Shown: positions 22,700 through 34,306 of the stretch, piece after piece
How positions within the stretch are numbered: the stretch's first letter is position 1
Layout: every line of letters starts with the position of its first letter
NCBI RefSeq assembly: GCF_002234675.1
Contig: NC_019866.2
Span: forward strand, 23,343,455 to 23,407,454
DNA: 64,000 bases
DNA from: Oryzias latipes
Taxonomy: Eukaryota; Chordata; Actinopteri; Beloniformes; Adrianichthyidae
Direction: 5' to 3'
Program-made: the position numbers and the translations under genes
The notes under the pieces: model-generated
Told to the model about the DNA's origin: nothing
Seen by the model: only the letters and a program-made list of their open reading frames with translations
Database searches by the model: none

Positions 22700-25310
22700 A
22701 AATAACACTAGCTTAAATGTGCCGCCACAGATTTCTGTTGACTTGTTCATTTAAAAAACTCACTTTAGCACCAGAGATTGCACCAAGCGAATAATTTTCT
22801 CCACCTTAAATTATTCAGATGTTTCTTACATATTTAAAGAAATACAAATTCAATTCACGGAATTGACTGTATATTTCAAAAATCCCACTTTGTCTTGATT
22901 TTTTTGAACACTTGTTATTTCTTATTGAAACATGTTAATAAAGCAGACAAGGAAAATACATCTAAATATGATCAGTTGTAACTTATTCTAGCATAGTCTT
23001 ACTTTTCTTGTTGAGTAAAATGTTTTTATTTTTGTTCTTTAACAAACTCTTCAACCTATAAAAGGAAATGACATGTTTTAAAATGACTTTTAGAAAAAAA
23101 AGAAGGCCTAAAACAAGATTTTTGCTACTTTTTACGACATATAATGTTTGTGTTTACTTATGTCAGATAATTTCGACTGGATTAGTTTGGTCATCACTTT
23201 TCTTGTGATTTGATGTGTTGGTTTATTTCCACCAATCGTGGATTTGTTATCAGTGTTTGCATGTGGGAACACAGTGTCTGGGTGTGTATTATCATTTATA
23301 TTCTTCCTAAAAATGGAAATTGTTTTTTTGTTTGACTGATTATCCAAACTAGAGCAGTAAATAAACATGTGACAGATGGTTTGGTGGAAGCATGGATTTA
23401 TTTTTTTGTGCATAGAAAGTTGACATTTTGTTCTTAGCAGAGGGAATGAAATACTTTTGATATAAACATAACAGCATGGATGCATTTACATGAGCAGACA
23501 ATGAATTGCCAATGAATCCTTGTCTCTAAAGCTCAACAGGAAATATTCTGTGAGGGAGGGTAGATGTGGAATTATGGCAAATGGAGAATATTCTGAAAAA
23601 GGAGATATTAAAAAGGATAAATAAAAATCTGTTGTAAATTATAAAAGATGTGAAGCTAAGTTTTGTAAATATAATTCATTTAATCTCACATTTTATAAAA
23701 TTATGAGTGTTTACATCAAATTGAACTGCAAAATACTGTTAATCTGCATCTCCAAAGCTGTCCTGCTGACATCCTGAACTCCATCCCTCCTCCCCCAGGC
23801 TCCCAGAAGACTAGTTTGTAATTATTCTAATTAATTTATTTTTAATGTAAACTAATAATTACTGAGAAAAAGAAAGAAGTGGCTCCCATTGTAAAAGTGG
23901 TCTGCAAATAAAGTTTGGCTTGATTTGATTTGATTTGATTTGATTTAATTCTTGATTTTTTTTAATCTAATTTGACTTTTTTTCACACTTTTTTTTACAA
24001 AGCACTTTAAGATATCCCTCAAAATATAAATGAAAAGGACAGAAATATAACTGCTTTCTAAAGTTCATGTAGAGTTTTGGTTATGAATTTTGATTTATCA
24101 CTGAGAAACCCAAAATCACAAGTGAGATAGGAGATATTCTTTTTTCCCCCCCCAGCTGTAACAGTATTATGAGCCCATATCCATGAAAAGATAACAGAAA
24201 AGAAGAAGCTGGAAAATATCTTGGTGTTACAGATAAGGTGCACCCTCCCTGGAATATTTGATGATTGACGTTTCTCTTGAGAATTGCACCTCGAGCTGTT
24301 TGTATGAAAACATTGGCCTGCTACATCCGTTAGTGAAAGATGTATTACAATAAAGATCAAGGAATCTCCTCTGGTAACAAGGACTGCAGGCTTTATGAAC
24401 CCTTAAAGGTCTCAGAGTGTTCTGTTGTTTAATATGATGAGAATGAGGAGTGGTCTACCTACAATAGAAAATCCTCCCAGGAGAGGAACAATGTCCTGGA
24501 GATGTGTCTGTCTGGCTTTAAAGAGCCTATATCATGCTTTTCTTAACCTTGTGCTATCCTATAGCGTCAAGATGACCATTGACGTGTTTGTCCTACCATG
24601 ACAAAGGTGGATAAAGGTGGAAATGTTCATGTAATCCATGGACACCAGTGAAGATCACAAATCACTGAAGAAAAAAGGTTCAGTGCACTGTCTAGTGGGT
24701 CTACGTGACCCCACTCCCAATGTTAAAGTGCCTAGGATAGCACAACGGTTAAACCTTTCAGAGTAAACTACTGTTTATCCATATATATGATAATATATTA
24801 CAAAAGCTGGATCAAAATACTGATTTGGGGTTGTTTTTTGTGAGGAATGAACATTATAATACAATTAAAAGCTTAAAAAGTTGATTTTGCATGGTATAGG
24901 CCTTTTAAAACTCTTTAAAGCACAGAATCTGCTCAGTTGAGGATTTTTATTCATATCTTTCAGGCAACTGTCAAAGGAACTGTGTTGTCCGTATTTTACT
25001 GGATTTGTCTGCTGCTTTTGACAAATCCAACGTGCGTTCAATGGCGTGTCATGATTATAAACACATAGAAGTTTGCGTAGCTCCGTGTGAAGACAAGAGT
25101 TGTGAACGCAGAAGCTTGAAACCCATAGACTTTTCATTGTAATTGGCCACTAATGCTTGTTGCAGAGGATGATGTGAACGTAGCTTAAGAGTCAGTGAAC
25201 ACAGGCTGACCTTGAAATGATTGCAATAATATCAAAAACGTCATAAAATGTGCGTGAATCCAATCCAACCACTGCAGTAAACAACATAAAACATCCAGAT
25301 ATTAGTGGCT
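22700..25310. other. Intergenic region between syt5 and tnnt1 3' ends
   Basis: The two genes converge here and no gene was recognised. The stretch holds a (TTTGA)n run at about 23918-23945 and nested MITEs at 24522-24905; the rest is AT-rich. Confidence 0.5.
24522..24905. repeat. MITE with CTTTAAAGAGCC ends, carrying a nested TTAA MITE
   Basis: The outer element starts CTTTAAAGAGCCTATATCATG and ends in a matching inverted CATGGTATAGGCC...CTTTAAAG. The inner element (24543-24752) is bounded by TTAA with CCTTGTGCTATCC/GATAGCACAACGG ends. The related stretch at 37692-37770 shows the outer sequence without the inner insertion, so the nesting order is clear. Confidence 0.7.
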
Positions 25311-25316
25311 GAACAT

Positions 25317-25335
25317 TTTATTATCAATATTTATT
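25317..25335 (-). terminator. Poly(A) signals of tnnt1
   Basis: On the minus strand, AATAAA occurs at 25335-25330 and again at 25322-25317, about 100 bases past the tnnt1 stop. Confidence 0.7.
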
Positions 25336-25431
25336 TTGAAGTAGTCTTCTTCACCCACTAAAATTGCCTGCAAAGAGGAAGCTAAGATCATGGGGCAGAA
25401 ATGTTTCTTCTCTTTCTGACATCCTCAGCGT

Positions 25432-28400
25432 TTATTTCCAGCGACCGCCCACTTTTGCTTTGCCATGGCCTTTTTTACTGAAGGGGAAAGAAAGTGAAAA
25501 GTAAGTCATGTTTCTTGACAGTGTAGACAATGAGTCTATAAACGCTGCAAGAACAACTACTCACAATTTCTGAGCATGCTGGATTCTGTTCAGCAACACA
25601 GTGATCTGTAGGAGGCATGGAGAAATTCATTCTTGTTTTGTTCATTAAATTCTGCATAAATATGGATACAACTGATCCGGATGAGAGGTTTTATTCATTT
25701 TTTCTTGTTTGTTTCATTCAAACAAACAAACAAACAGACAAACTTAAATGCAGACAGAAGGGTAAAAAGTATTTGTCAGCCACTGATTCTGCAAGATGTA
25801 CAATTTAAAAAGATGAGTTTGGTCTGTAATGTTCAGTCTAGACACACATTAACTGTGAGAGACAGAATGTAAAAAAAATCTAGGATATCATTAAAGAATT
25901 TGTTTGTATATTGGTGTAGAAAATGAGCATTTAAATCATGAAAACAAGCCAGAATTCTGTTCCTCACACACGTTACTTCTTGTATTACCTGTATGCCTGT
26001 ATTAAAGACACCTGTCCACACCCTTAAACAGTCAAACGGCAACTTTCCCAACAAGCAAGACCAAAGAGCTGTCGAAGGACACCAGGGACAAGATTGTAGA
26101 CCTGAACAAGACTGGGATGAACCAAACTACGATAAAATAGCAGCTTGGAGAGAATTGATTGACTTCTGGAGCAATTATTAGGATCTGGAGGAAATGGAAG
26201 ATCCCTGACATTCCTCCTCATCAAAACATCCCCACTCTTGAGAAGATCTGTGTGGGATAATGGACCAACATGGCTGCTGCAGAGTGTGAAAATCTTGTAA
26301 AAAATGCTAGGAAATGTATGAATATTATTATCCTTAAAAGTCAAACAATATGATTTCCTGGAACCTTTTTACATTCTGTCTTTTTCAGTTGAAGTGAATC
26401 TGTGTTGAATTTGAACCAGACAACTTATAGAAATGGTCAGATCTTTTTTTGGCCCCTTATTGTGTTTAGGTCCATTCTGAATTACCCTTATTGATATTTT
26501 TACAAATATTTATCTTTCTTTTTTCCTTAATAAATTAGATCAGAAAAAATGAAGCTAAAATTGAAGTTAATAAAAAGCCTTTTTAATAAAAACCAAGTTT
26601 TATTTTTTGAAACACGTTTTCTCTGTTGTGAACTCACAAAATAGAAACAAAGAGCCAGCGCCTTAAAAAACAGTCTTGATTTGTTCGTTAACGTCTCGAC
26701 TCTGATTTTAAACAGACACATCTGTCATCTTGACATTTCTGTATACCTCATATTTCTGGTGTTTCATGTGCTCCATGTAGTCAAACTTTTCTGATTCCAG
26801 CTGGTAAATCCAGTTCCACATGTCCTGAGCCCGTTTCCTTAGAAACACAAAGTTAGTAGTCAACCGATTATTTTATATTCTGTGGATTCTTCCTCCTATT
26901 AGTTCATACATTTCTGTTTACTAATGCAGTTGTTTTTCATTTGCTGTTACTTAACATGTGATTAAATAGACCTTTCCTGTTTCCAATTAACAATAAATAT
27001 TTTAGGCTTTAATGTGTTTTAAATAAACAATATGAATTAAAAGCATGATGATGCCATTTTTAGCCTAAATCAAACAATCTGTGTTGTTTTCTATCTAGGA
27101 CATAGCTTGTGCAGAGCGACAGTGGTTCATCAGAAACCCGTCTCTTATTAACGGGCAGGACTTTTGATGCAGAAGTCAGCCTCAGATCCCATCATTCCTT
27201 TGTTTACACTCTCCCCTGCTGGCTTACAGTCCCTCACAACCCCGACCTAAAATCTTTGGTGCAACAAAAAGCGAAATGGGAGCTATCCAGCCGAACAGTT
27301 TTGGGTCAGATTCCAGCTCAGACGAGGAAAACGAAGACGTATTCGTCTGCAAGCGGATGTATCGGAATAGGGCGGAGCAGGGAGACCTTGGCCCGCCCAT
27401 TTCTGTTGCTGAATCACAACTGAGAGCTTTTTCAATTGGCATATTTTTGTCTGCTCCTGATTCACAATGATTAGAATAAAGACATACTAAGACATTCAGT
27501 TTTATCCTTCATTTTCTTTGCATATGTCCTCCCACATGAAAACAATGCTGCAGGAACATTTAAAAAAACACCCAAAACACATTTGAAATATAAATAGTCT
27601 TCTCACATAACAATAAAAGAGCTAAAAATCTTTAGTACACGTGACTTACTTCAGAGCATCCTCCCTTAGGTTTTCAATACCTAGAGGTTGCCGTCTTTCA
27701 ATCAGAGTTTTCTTCTTGATTTCTCTGGCTGTCATGCGTTTGCCTTTCCTCGACTCAACCTGGAATGGAGCACAGTCTGCCGTCACCCCAAGTCTGTCTT
27801 CATCTCATCATCATCCCACCTGACTGTCACCTTAGCAAGGAAGCCTCCGAAGTTTGCCCCCATGTTGGACAGCACTTTCTTCTTCTTGGCATCGTCGTCT
27901 GCCTTCTTCTTGGCCTCCTCCTCCTCTTTCCTCAGACGCTCCTCCTGTCATGTGGGAAGCAGACATTGATGACAATAGAGCGGTGGATGTCCTGTTTTAC
28001 TTTAAAGACCCACTCTGACAGAAATTGAGTTTTTAACATATTCTTGGGGCATTTTTGTCACGATGAAGGACATAGAACTTAAGCTTAAAATGGCATTTCT
28101 AAGTATTTCTTTATTAAAAAATAAATCGTAAATCAGGACCAAATGTTACAAGAAGATGTTAAAAACACCAAAAACACAGTTTTCATTGGAGTGGGTCTTT
28201 AAACTCTGCAGCATTCAGCTTCCAGAGATTCATGAAAACGTTCTGATCAGCAATTCAACTTTATTTTGAAATTGGTCTTAAACAGGAAGTAACGTGTTTC
28301 CAAATAAAGTCGATGAGCTTCTCTTTGGTGATAGAAAACCTATATGCTTTTTTAATGCTTTTTTTTTGTATTGTTTGATACTAAAGCTGGTGTAGGTTTT

Positions 28401-29123
28401 TTAAGGCGAGCTATAGGTAAGAAATGGGCAAAGGCCTGTTCCCGTGTGTCGTTGGGGGAATTCCGGCTGCCGCTGCTGCTGCGGCGGGGGTATGGGTGTG
28501 GGGGTGGCTGGGCGCTCCTCCTCCTTCTTTTCACATTCCACCATCCATTTTAGAAGAACATAAATACTCACCTGAGCACAGGTGTTGGCTCACCTTTGCA
28601 CTAATAGTTTGCATGATTGAATGAATGAAAGATTTCACACTAGTTGGTTTAAAGGCATAGGTATGCGTTCGTGAACACTATCTGTTTTGTGTGCATGTTG
28701 ACATGTGGACATTTTTGCGGCTAGCAGGTGTGTTGATAATATTTGAGTGTGTGTGAACAGGCCCCGCCCTTTTTGTACTACATTTGAACCGTACCTTAAC
28801 GATAAACAACCAGTAAGCCTGTCTGCTCTATGCTGCTTCATGGTCTTACCCCCCTTCCCCTCCTATTATCACCCTCATTCCCCCCCCCCTCTCTCTAACG
28901 TCCCTCTCTCTTCTTCCCCTCTTTCCTTTTCCGTCCGGTCCAACACCAAAGATTTTCAAACATGATTGAAATTAATAAATTTTGGCCTCAATTACAAAAG
29001 GGGTTTATTCAGACATACCTTTGGTTTGTCTGAAGATGAATAACCCCTCTTGTTAAAATAAAATATGTCCAACACAAGAGGCCCTCAGCTCTCATCTGTT
29101 TGCCTAGCTGTTGGACAGGACAA

Positions 29124-29163
<40 letters not shown>

Positions 29164-32100
29164 AATGGGCAAAGGCGCACAGGGCACGGAGGTCGACCCC
29201 TGCATAGATGCATGTGACTAAAGCTTTGAACGCTGTATGTTCAGGATGAGGCTGTTAATTCCTCAAATGAGGAACGTGGGAAGTGACGGTTTCTGTTACC
29301 GCAATCCTGTGCTGTCGGTCCTTCTCCTTCTCAGCTCTAACCCTCTGGATCTCGGCTCTCTCAGACCGCCGGCGCTCCTGCAGGAAACATCTGGTATTTA
29401 TATTTCAGCACTGAACCGTCACAGGAAGTTGATGCATCTTTAAAAAATAAAAAAGCTCACAATTCGCTCCTTGAGGTAAATAAGCTCCTCCTCTTCCTTC
29501 TTTCTCTGCTCAAAATGCGCATCAATCAGAGTGTGGAGCTCCAGCATGTCCTTCTCCATGCGCTTCCGGTGGATGTCCTGTGTCACCAAAGTTTGTCAGT
29601 GAAACCGGATGAAGACGGATTCTCTCCATGTACGTCTCAAAACAGCAAGTTGACGTGAAGTCAGAAATGAACTCATACACGCAGAACAAAAGTTGTGCTG
29701 CAAAAGGATTCAATCCCAGCTCTACGAGTAGTTCTCATACAGATTTCTTAGTTTCTCAGTTTCTCCTGATCCAACAGCTAATGAAAGGTTTTCCACACAA
29801 CATCCCAGGAAAGTCCCACCAACAAGCTGATATTTCCATGCTTAGCCCAATTTTGGTCAAATGTTTTTATCTTTCTCCACACTAAAAACCGGATGACTGA
29901 CATTCAACAACAGTCCAATTCCAAACTCAGACTTTTATTATTAGCCGTCAGCAGTTGAAGTTGCAACAAGGTTTTTTTTTGTTGCACCAGAGAAGTCAGA
30001 GGAAATGGTAAAATTACTTCCCGTTTGATTGGATTAGATGTGGACTTACGTCAAAATCCACCCTGTCTCCCTCAGGAATCTTTGGAGGTGCGAGTTGGGG
30101 CACCATGGGTCTGTGAAAAACAAAAACTTTAGAGGAAAAAAGCCAAAGAATTTGAAAAGACTCTTTAGTACCAAATGTGGAGGAACGTACTTGGGTTTCG
30201 GACGTTCCTCCTCTGGAGAGAAAAGCAGCAGATTTTAGCATTAGACTCATGTAGAAGAATACAAATACAGAATGTTGGATTCATTTAAGGGGATGGATGG
30301 ATGGATGGATGGATGGATGGATGGACAGATGGATGGATAAATGGATGGATGGATGGATGAACGGATGGATGGATGGATGGATGGATGGATGGATGGATGG
30401 ATGAACGGATGGATGGATGGATGGATGGACGGACGGATGGATGGATGAACGGACGGATGGATGGATGGATGGATGGATGGATGGACGGATGAACGGATGG
30501 ATGGATGGACGGATGGATGGATGAATGGATGGATGGATGGACGGACGGATGGATGGATGAATGGATGGATGGATGGACGGACGGATGGATGGATGAATGG
30601 ATGGATGGATGGACGGATGAACGGACGGATGGATGGATGGATGGATGGATGGATGAATGGATGGATGGATGGACGGATGAACGGATGGATGGATGGACGG
30701 ACGGATGGATGGATGAACGGACGGATGGACGGATGGATGGACAGATGGATGGATGGATGAATGGATGGATGGATGGATGGATGGATGGATGGATGGATGA
30801 ATGGATGGATGGATGGACGGACGGATGGATGGATGAATGGATGGATGGATGAATGGATGGATGGATGGACGGATGAACGGATGGATGGATGGACGGACGG
30901 ATGGATGGATGAACGGACGGATGGACGGATGGATGGACAGATGGATGGATGGATGAATGGATGGATGGATGGATGGATGGATGAATGGATGGATGGCTGG
31001 ACGGATGGATGGATGGATAAATGGATGGATGGATGGATGGATGGATGGATGGATGGATGGATGGACGGACGGATGGATGAATGGATGAATGGATGGATGG
31101 ATGGATGAATGGATGAATGGATGGATGGATGGATGAATGGACGGATGGATGGATGGATGGATGTGAACTCAATGAAAATGTTTGTTCCCATGTCTCACCT
31201 TCTTCCGGAGCATCTTGATCTGCAGGGCAGGAACACAGAGACGGGAAAGACGCACAAATGTTGATTAAACGTCACATGAAAGGAAAAAGATATTAATTGT
31301 TTAATATGAAAGAAAAGAAAATGATATCAAAAGGAGAAAGCAACATGAAGATGAGCAATTTCAACATCCTATTTAAAAAGAATTAGGGAGTGAAAATTTG
31401 AAGAAAAATGTGAAAAATTGAGAATTTTGGCTAAACAGAAAAAACACGAGGAAAGCGAGAAATGATTAAAAAGATGTAGAATTACCACAAATAGCATCAA
31501 GTTATTAGAAAAAACTGCATTTTTATAATATTGGACAATACCTTCAAGTCTTCTGTTTTGCATTCCTTAATTCAAATACAAAATTAATATTTTAGATTAG
31601 AGAAATCAGAAATGTAATACTGTATTATTTTTCTGCATAAAAACTAAAACTGAGGATTTTCTTATATTATAAATCTCTCCCATTGCAAAACAACTTTGCT
31701 GTTTATTTTTTACTTTCCAAAAAACAAGAATGGATGATGGATCACCTAATCCTGTCTGTGGATCACCTAAACCTCTCTGTGGTTCACTACTTCTCTCTGT
31801 GGATCACCTAATCCTCTCTGTGGATCACCTAGTCCTCTCTGTGGATCACCTAATCCTCTCTGTGGATCACCTAAACCTCTCTGTGGATCACCTAATCCTC
31901 TCTGTGGATCACCTAGTCCTCTCTGTGGATCACCTAATCCTCTCTGTGGATCACCTAAACCTCTCTGTGGATCACCTAATCCTCTCTGTGGATCACCTAA
32001 ACCTCTCTGTGGATCACCTAAACCTCTTTGTGGATCACCTAATCCTCTCTGTGGATCACCTAATCCTCTCTGTGGATCACCTAGTCCTCTCTGTGGATCA

Positions 32101-33776
32101 CCTAATCCTCTCTGTGGATCACCTAAACCTCTCTGTGGATCACCTAATCCTCTCTGTGGATCACCTAGTCCTCTCTGTGGATCACCTAATCCTCTCTGTG
32201 GATCACCTAAACCTCTCTGTGGATCACCTAATCCTCTCTGTGGATCACCTAAACCTCTCTGTGGATCACCTAAACCTCTTTGTGGATCACCTAATCCTCT
32301 CTGTGGATCACCTAATCCTATCTGTGGCTCACCTAATCCTCTCTGTGGATCACCTAAACCTCACTGTGGATCACCTAAACCTCTCTGTGGATCACCAGCT
32401 GACTGCTTTGCTAGATATTCTCAACGCTCGTGCTACAATGTTCAGACTATTATTTTATGAAACATCTGGTATTTGTTGCCTAAATATTCAACATAGCAGT
32501 CTGTGTCCTCGTCTTTGGAGCTCCTGATGTTTATAGTTCAATAAATTGATATACAATTGTCAAATCAAATATTCAATCAAAAAATACAACATATTTTTGA
32601 CATTGGTCGTTCTCCTATGGATGCAGTTTGATTTTATACTTTTGAAGACAAAACTGTGAACATTTTGGAGGTTTATTTAATGGTTAAGACGTGCTCAGTT
32701 TAAATCCCAGGAACAGACAATCAGATGTTTCTGGAATGAACAGAAACACGGAAGTTCCTCGACTTCCAAAACGGACGCTGTCGTCCGCTGAAATGTGAGG
32801 AACGGCTGCCTTTTCTGCAAATCACTGTGGAAAGTCAAGGTGTTCTGTATCATAAATCACTGACTGAGAAAAACATTTTGGCACGTCAAAATTCTTTGAA
32901 TTCACCCAAAACTCTAATTCCCACACTCCCCACCCCCTCAGTGTTGGTATCACTGATAAGCCCCCAGTGTCCTCTGTATATCAAAAAGGTCATTCAGTAG
33001 AGATATTCAGGTTTGGAAATGTCCTCTACAAGGGACACATTCGCATCGCTGGCATAGTCAGGAGGATAAAACATGTAATGTGTTGGAAACATTTCAGAAA
33101 ACCTGAAGATTCTTGAACTCTTGCTGTTCTGAGAGTTTGCACCATTAATAAAATGTCTGCATGATGAGAATGAAGGACCAGAACGGCTGTGAGGACCATC
33201 TCTAACGCTACAGGTAGAAATTATTCTCTAGAAAAAAACAAAAAACGATGCCTGATTTTCAGAATCTGATTTCAGAAACTAAATCCGATTCAGATGTGTC
33301 TTCATCTAAACCCAAATATAATGATCTGACTTTAGGGTGGAGATCCATGATGTGGTTTCATCTCACCTTGGTACTCTGTCTGCTCTGAGGGTCCAGGTTT
33401 GAGTCAAGAGAGGAGAAGGAGAAAGGGGGAGCAGGGGGGGTTTACAACTTCAAGAAAGAAAAAGGAAAAGCTTCTATGGTCTTAGTTGAAAAATTTCAGA
33501 TCAGATGCTACCTTCTTCCTCTACCACAACCTCAGTCTCCTCCTCTGGCTCAGGCTCCGCCTCCTCCTCCTCGACTTCTGGAAGGAAATCCACAGAGACG
33601 TGAGACGGACAGTCTTCCATTCTGTGGAAAACCCACAAACCTACCTTCAGTCTGATCCCTTAAGAGAGAAAAGAAGAAGGAAGAAAGTTATAACACATAA
33701 CATGGATTTCAGCCTGAAGAAGATGCTGTCGCAAATCTCGCTTTGCTTACTCGTATTCCTCTTCTGCCTCCGACAT
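25432..33776 (-). CDS. tnnt1: Troponin T, slow skeletal type (tnnt1), 14 coding exons
   Basis: Exons in order of transcription: 33776-33751, 33658-33645, 33577-33512, 33384-33367, 31219-31199, 30212-30191, 30110-30050, 29577-29461, 29377-29300, 27944-27831, 27759-27650, 26837-26747, 25605-25565, 25477-25432. All have GT/AG borders, the frame is continuous, and the protein is 274 aa (human TNNT1 about 278). It anchors the troponin complex to tropomyosin on the thin filament. An acidic N-terminus ([19 protein letters not shown], from seven small exons) leads to [13 protein letters not shown]. The tropomyosin-binding helix [19 protein letters not shown] follows, then the Lys/Glu coiled coil and the C-terminus [22 protein letters not shown] and the APPKIPEG context fit TNNT1 better than TNNT2/3. 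Small 5' exons are the usual place of alternative splicing. The 5' UTR exon and promoter were not found. Confidence 0.95.
25970..26480 (+). mobile_element. Tc1-like transposon fragment
   Basis: The stretch at 26060-26290 follows the 5' part of fish Tc1 elements: an AAAGAGCTGTCGAAGGACACC block, then AAGATTGTAGACCTGAACAAG and a CTCATCAAAACATCCCCACT-like part. No catalytic half is present. It lies in a tnnt1 intron. Confidence 0.65.
27091..27475 (+). repeat. Interspersed repeat with short open frame, copy 1
   Basis: About 280 bases (27190-27470) resemble 40100-40420 in the same orientation. Shared stretches include GGAGCTATCCAGCCG and GAGCAGGGAGAC. An in-frame ATG at 27276 begins [20 protein letters not shown], but the other copy does not keep this frame. 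Class unknown; it is in a tnnt1 intron. Confidence 0.55.
28001..28203. repeat. MITE with TTTAAAGACCCACTC ends, copy 2
   Basis: The left end TTTAAAGACCCACTCTGACA and the right end (reversed) TTTAAAGACCCACTCCAATG form inverted repeats. The interior is AT-rich and resembles 14183-14382. In a tnnt1 intron. Confidence 0.7.
28436..29159 (+). mobile_element. Young poly(A) retroposon with 17-bp target-site duplication
   Basis: A perfect 17-bp repeat, AAGAAATGGGCAAAGGC, flanks the element at 28419-28435 and 29160-29176. The 3' end is an unbroken A run from 29127. Together these show target-primed insertion by LINE machinery. The body has a C/T-rich stretch (28850-28930) and no long frame. It could be a 5'-truncated L1-like LINE 3' UTR or a SINE. 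It lies antisense in a tnnt1 intron. The perfect duplication and intact tail suggest recent insertion. Confidence 0.9.
30288..31163. repeat. (GGAT)n tetranucleotide array, about 875 bp
   Basis: An almost pure ATGG/GGAT array with scattered C-for-T and A-for-G variants. The variants are not random: a block near 30671-30760 recurs 196 bases later at 30867-30958, so segments have duplicated within the array. Long open frames in several phases (IHPS or MDGW repeats) are artefacts of the repeat. In the tnnt1 intron between the 31219-31199 and 30212-30191 exons. Confidence 0.95.
31740..32395. repeat. 21-bp minisatellite with 12-unit higher-order repeat
   Basis: About 31 tandem copies of a 21-base unit containing CTCTGTGGATCACCTAA. 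Because 21 is divisible by three, a 265-codon open frame (31730-32527) runs through it, but it is not a gene. Unit variants repeat in a fixed 12-unit order twice, giving a 252-bp higher-order period. In the tnnt1 intron between the 33384-33367 and 31219-31199 exons. Confidence 0.95.
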
Positions 33777-34093
33777 GGCTGCAATTAAAGGAGAAAGATG
33801 AAGAGTCTCTGACAAAGAGGAGGACATGTAAAATCAAGAAATACTATCTAAAATACTGTCTTTTAAACAAATATTTTATGTAAATAAGTATAAAAACTTG
33901 TAACCAGCAGGATTGGTGCAAAGTGCAATGCAGAGATTTGGATAACTTTACTGAAGTTGTCATTTTTTCCCCTTAGCATTTTAATTTTGAAATAATGGTT
34001 TCTTCATTTTTGATGAAGAGTCTATGAAATAAAGTTGGTGTGTGATTCCCTTTTCCTCCCTGGCATCATGTGACCACAGCCTTCCCTCCCTTC

Positions 34094-34306
34094 TTAGCCC
34101 TTGTGCTATCTTAGATGACCCCACCCTTCCATTGACGTGTTCTCCCTACCATGACAAAGGTGGATAAAGGTGGAAAGATTTCATGTAATCCATGGACACC
34201 AGTGAAGATCACAAATCATTGAAGAACAAAGGTTCAGCGCACTGTCTAGTGGGTCTAGATGACCCAACTCACAATGGTAAAGTGTCTAGGATAGCACAAG
34301 GGTTAA
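34094..34306. repeat. piggyBac-like MITE, copy 3
   Basis: About 213 bases with CCCTTGTGCTATC / GATAGCACAAGGG inverted ends. TTAA flanks the right side and a mutated TTAG the left. The interior matches 24543-24752 closely and 13971-14182 in reverse. Confidence 0.75.

Noticed and set aside
27109..27475. Acidic protein [20 protein letters not shown] as a real gene
   Set aside because: The related copy at 40100-40420 lacks the frame, and both lie in dispersed repeat sequence.
30247..31191. Open frames of 99-314 codons on both strands (IHPS and MDGW repeats)
   Set aside because: They arise from the GGAT tetranucleotide array, which lacks stops in several frames. The flanking tnnt1 exons show the region is an intron.
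31740..32395. CRISPR-like regular repeat array
   Set aside because: The 21-bp units are contiguous with no unique spacers, and the window is vertebrate nuclear DNA.
31730..32527. 265-codon open frame of LSVDHLI repeats
   Set aside because: It is a 21-bp minisatellite that stays open because the unit is divisible by three. It has no conserved ends and lies inside a tnnt1 intron.
33486..33788. 100-codon plus-strand frame over the start of tnnt1
   Set aside because: It is antisense to the first four small tnnt1 exons, which have exact splice sites and a continuous frame on the minus strand.
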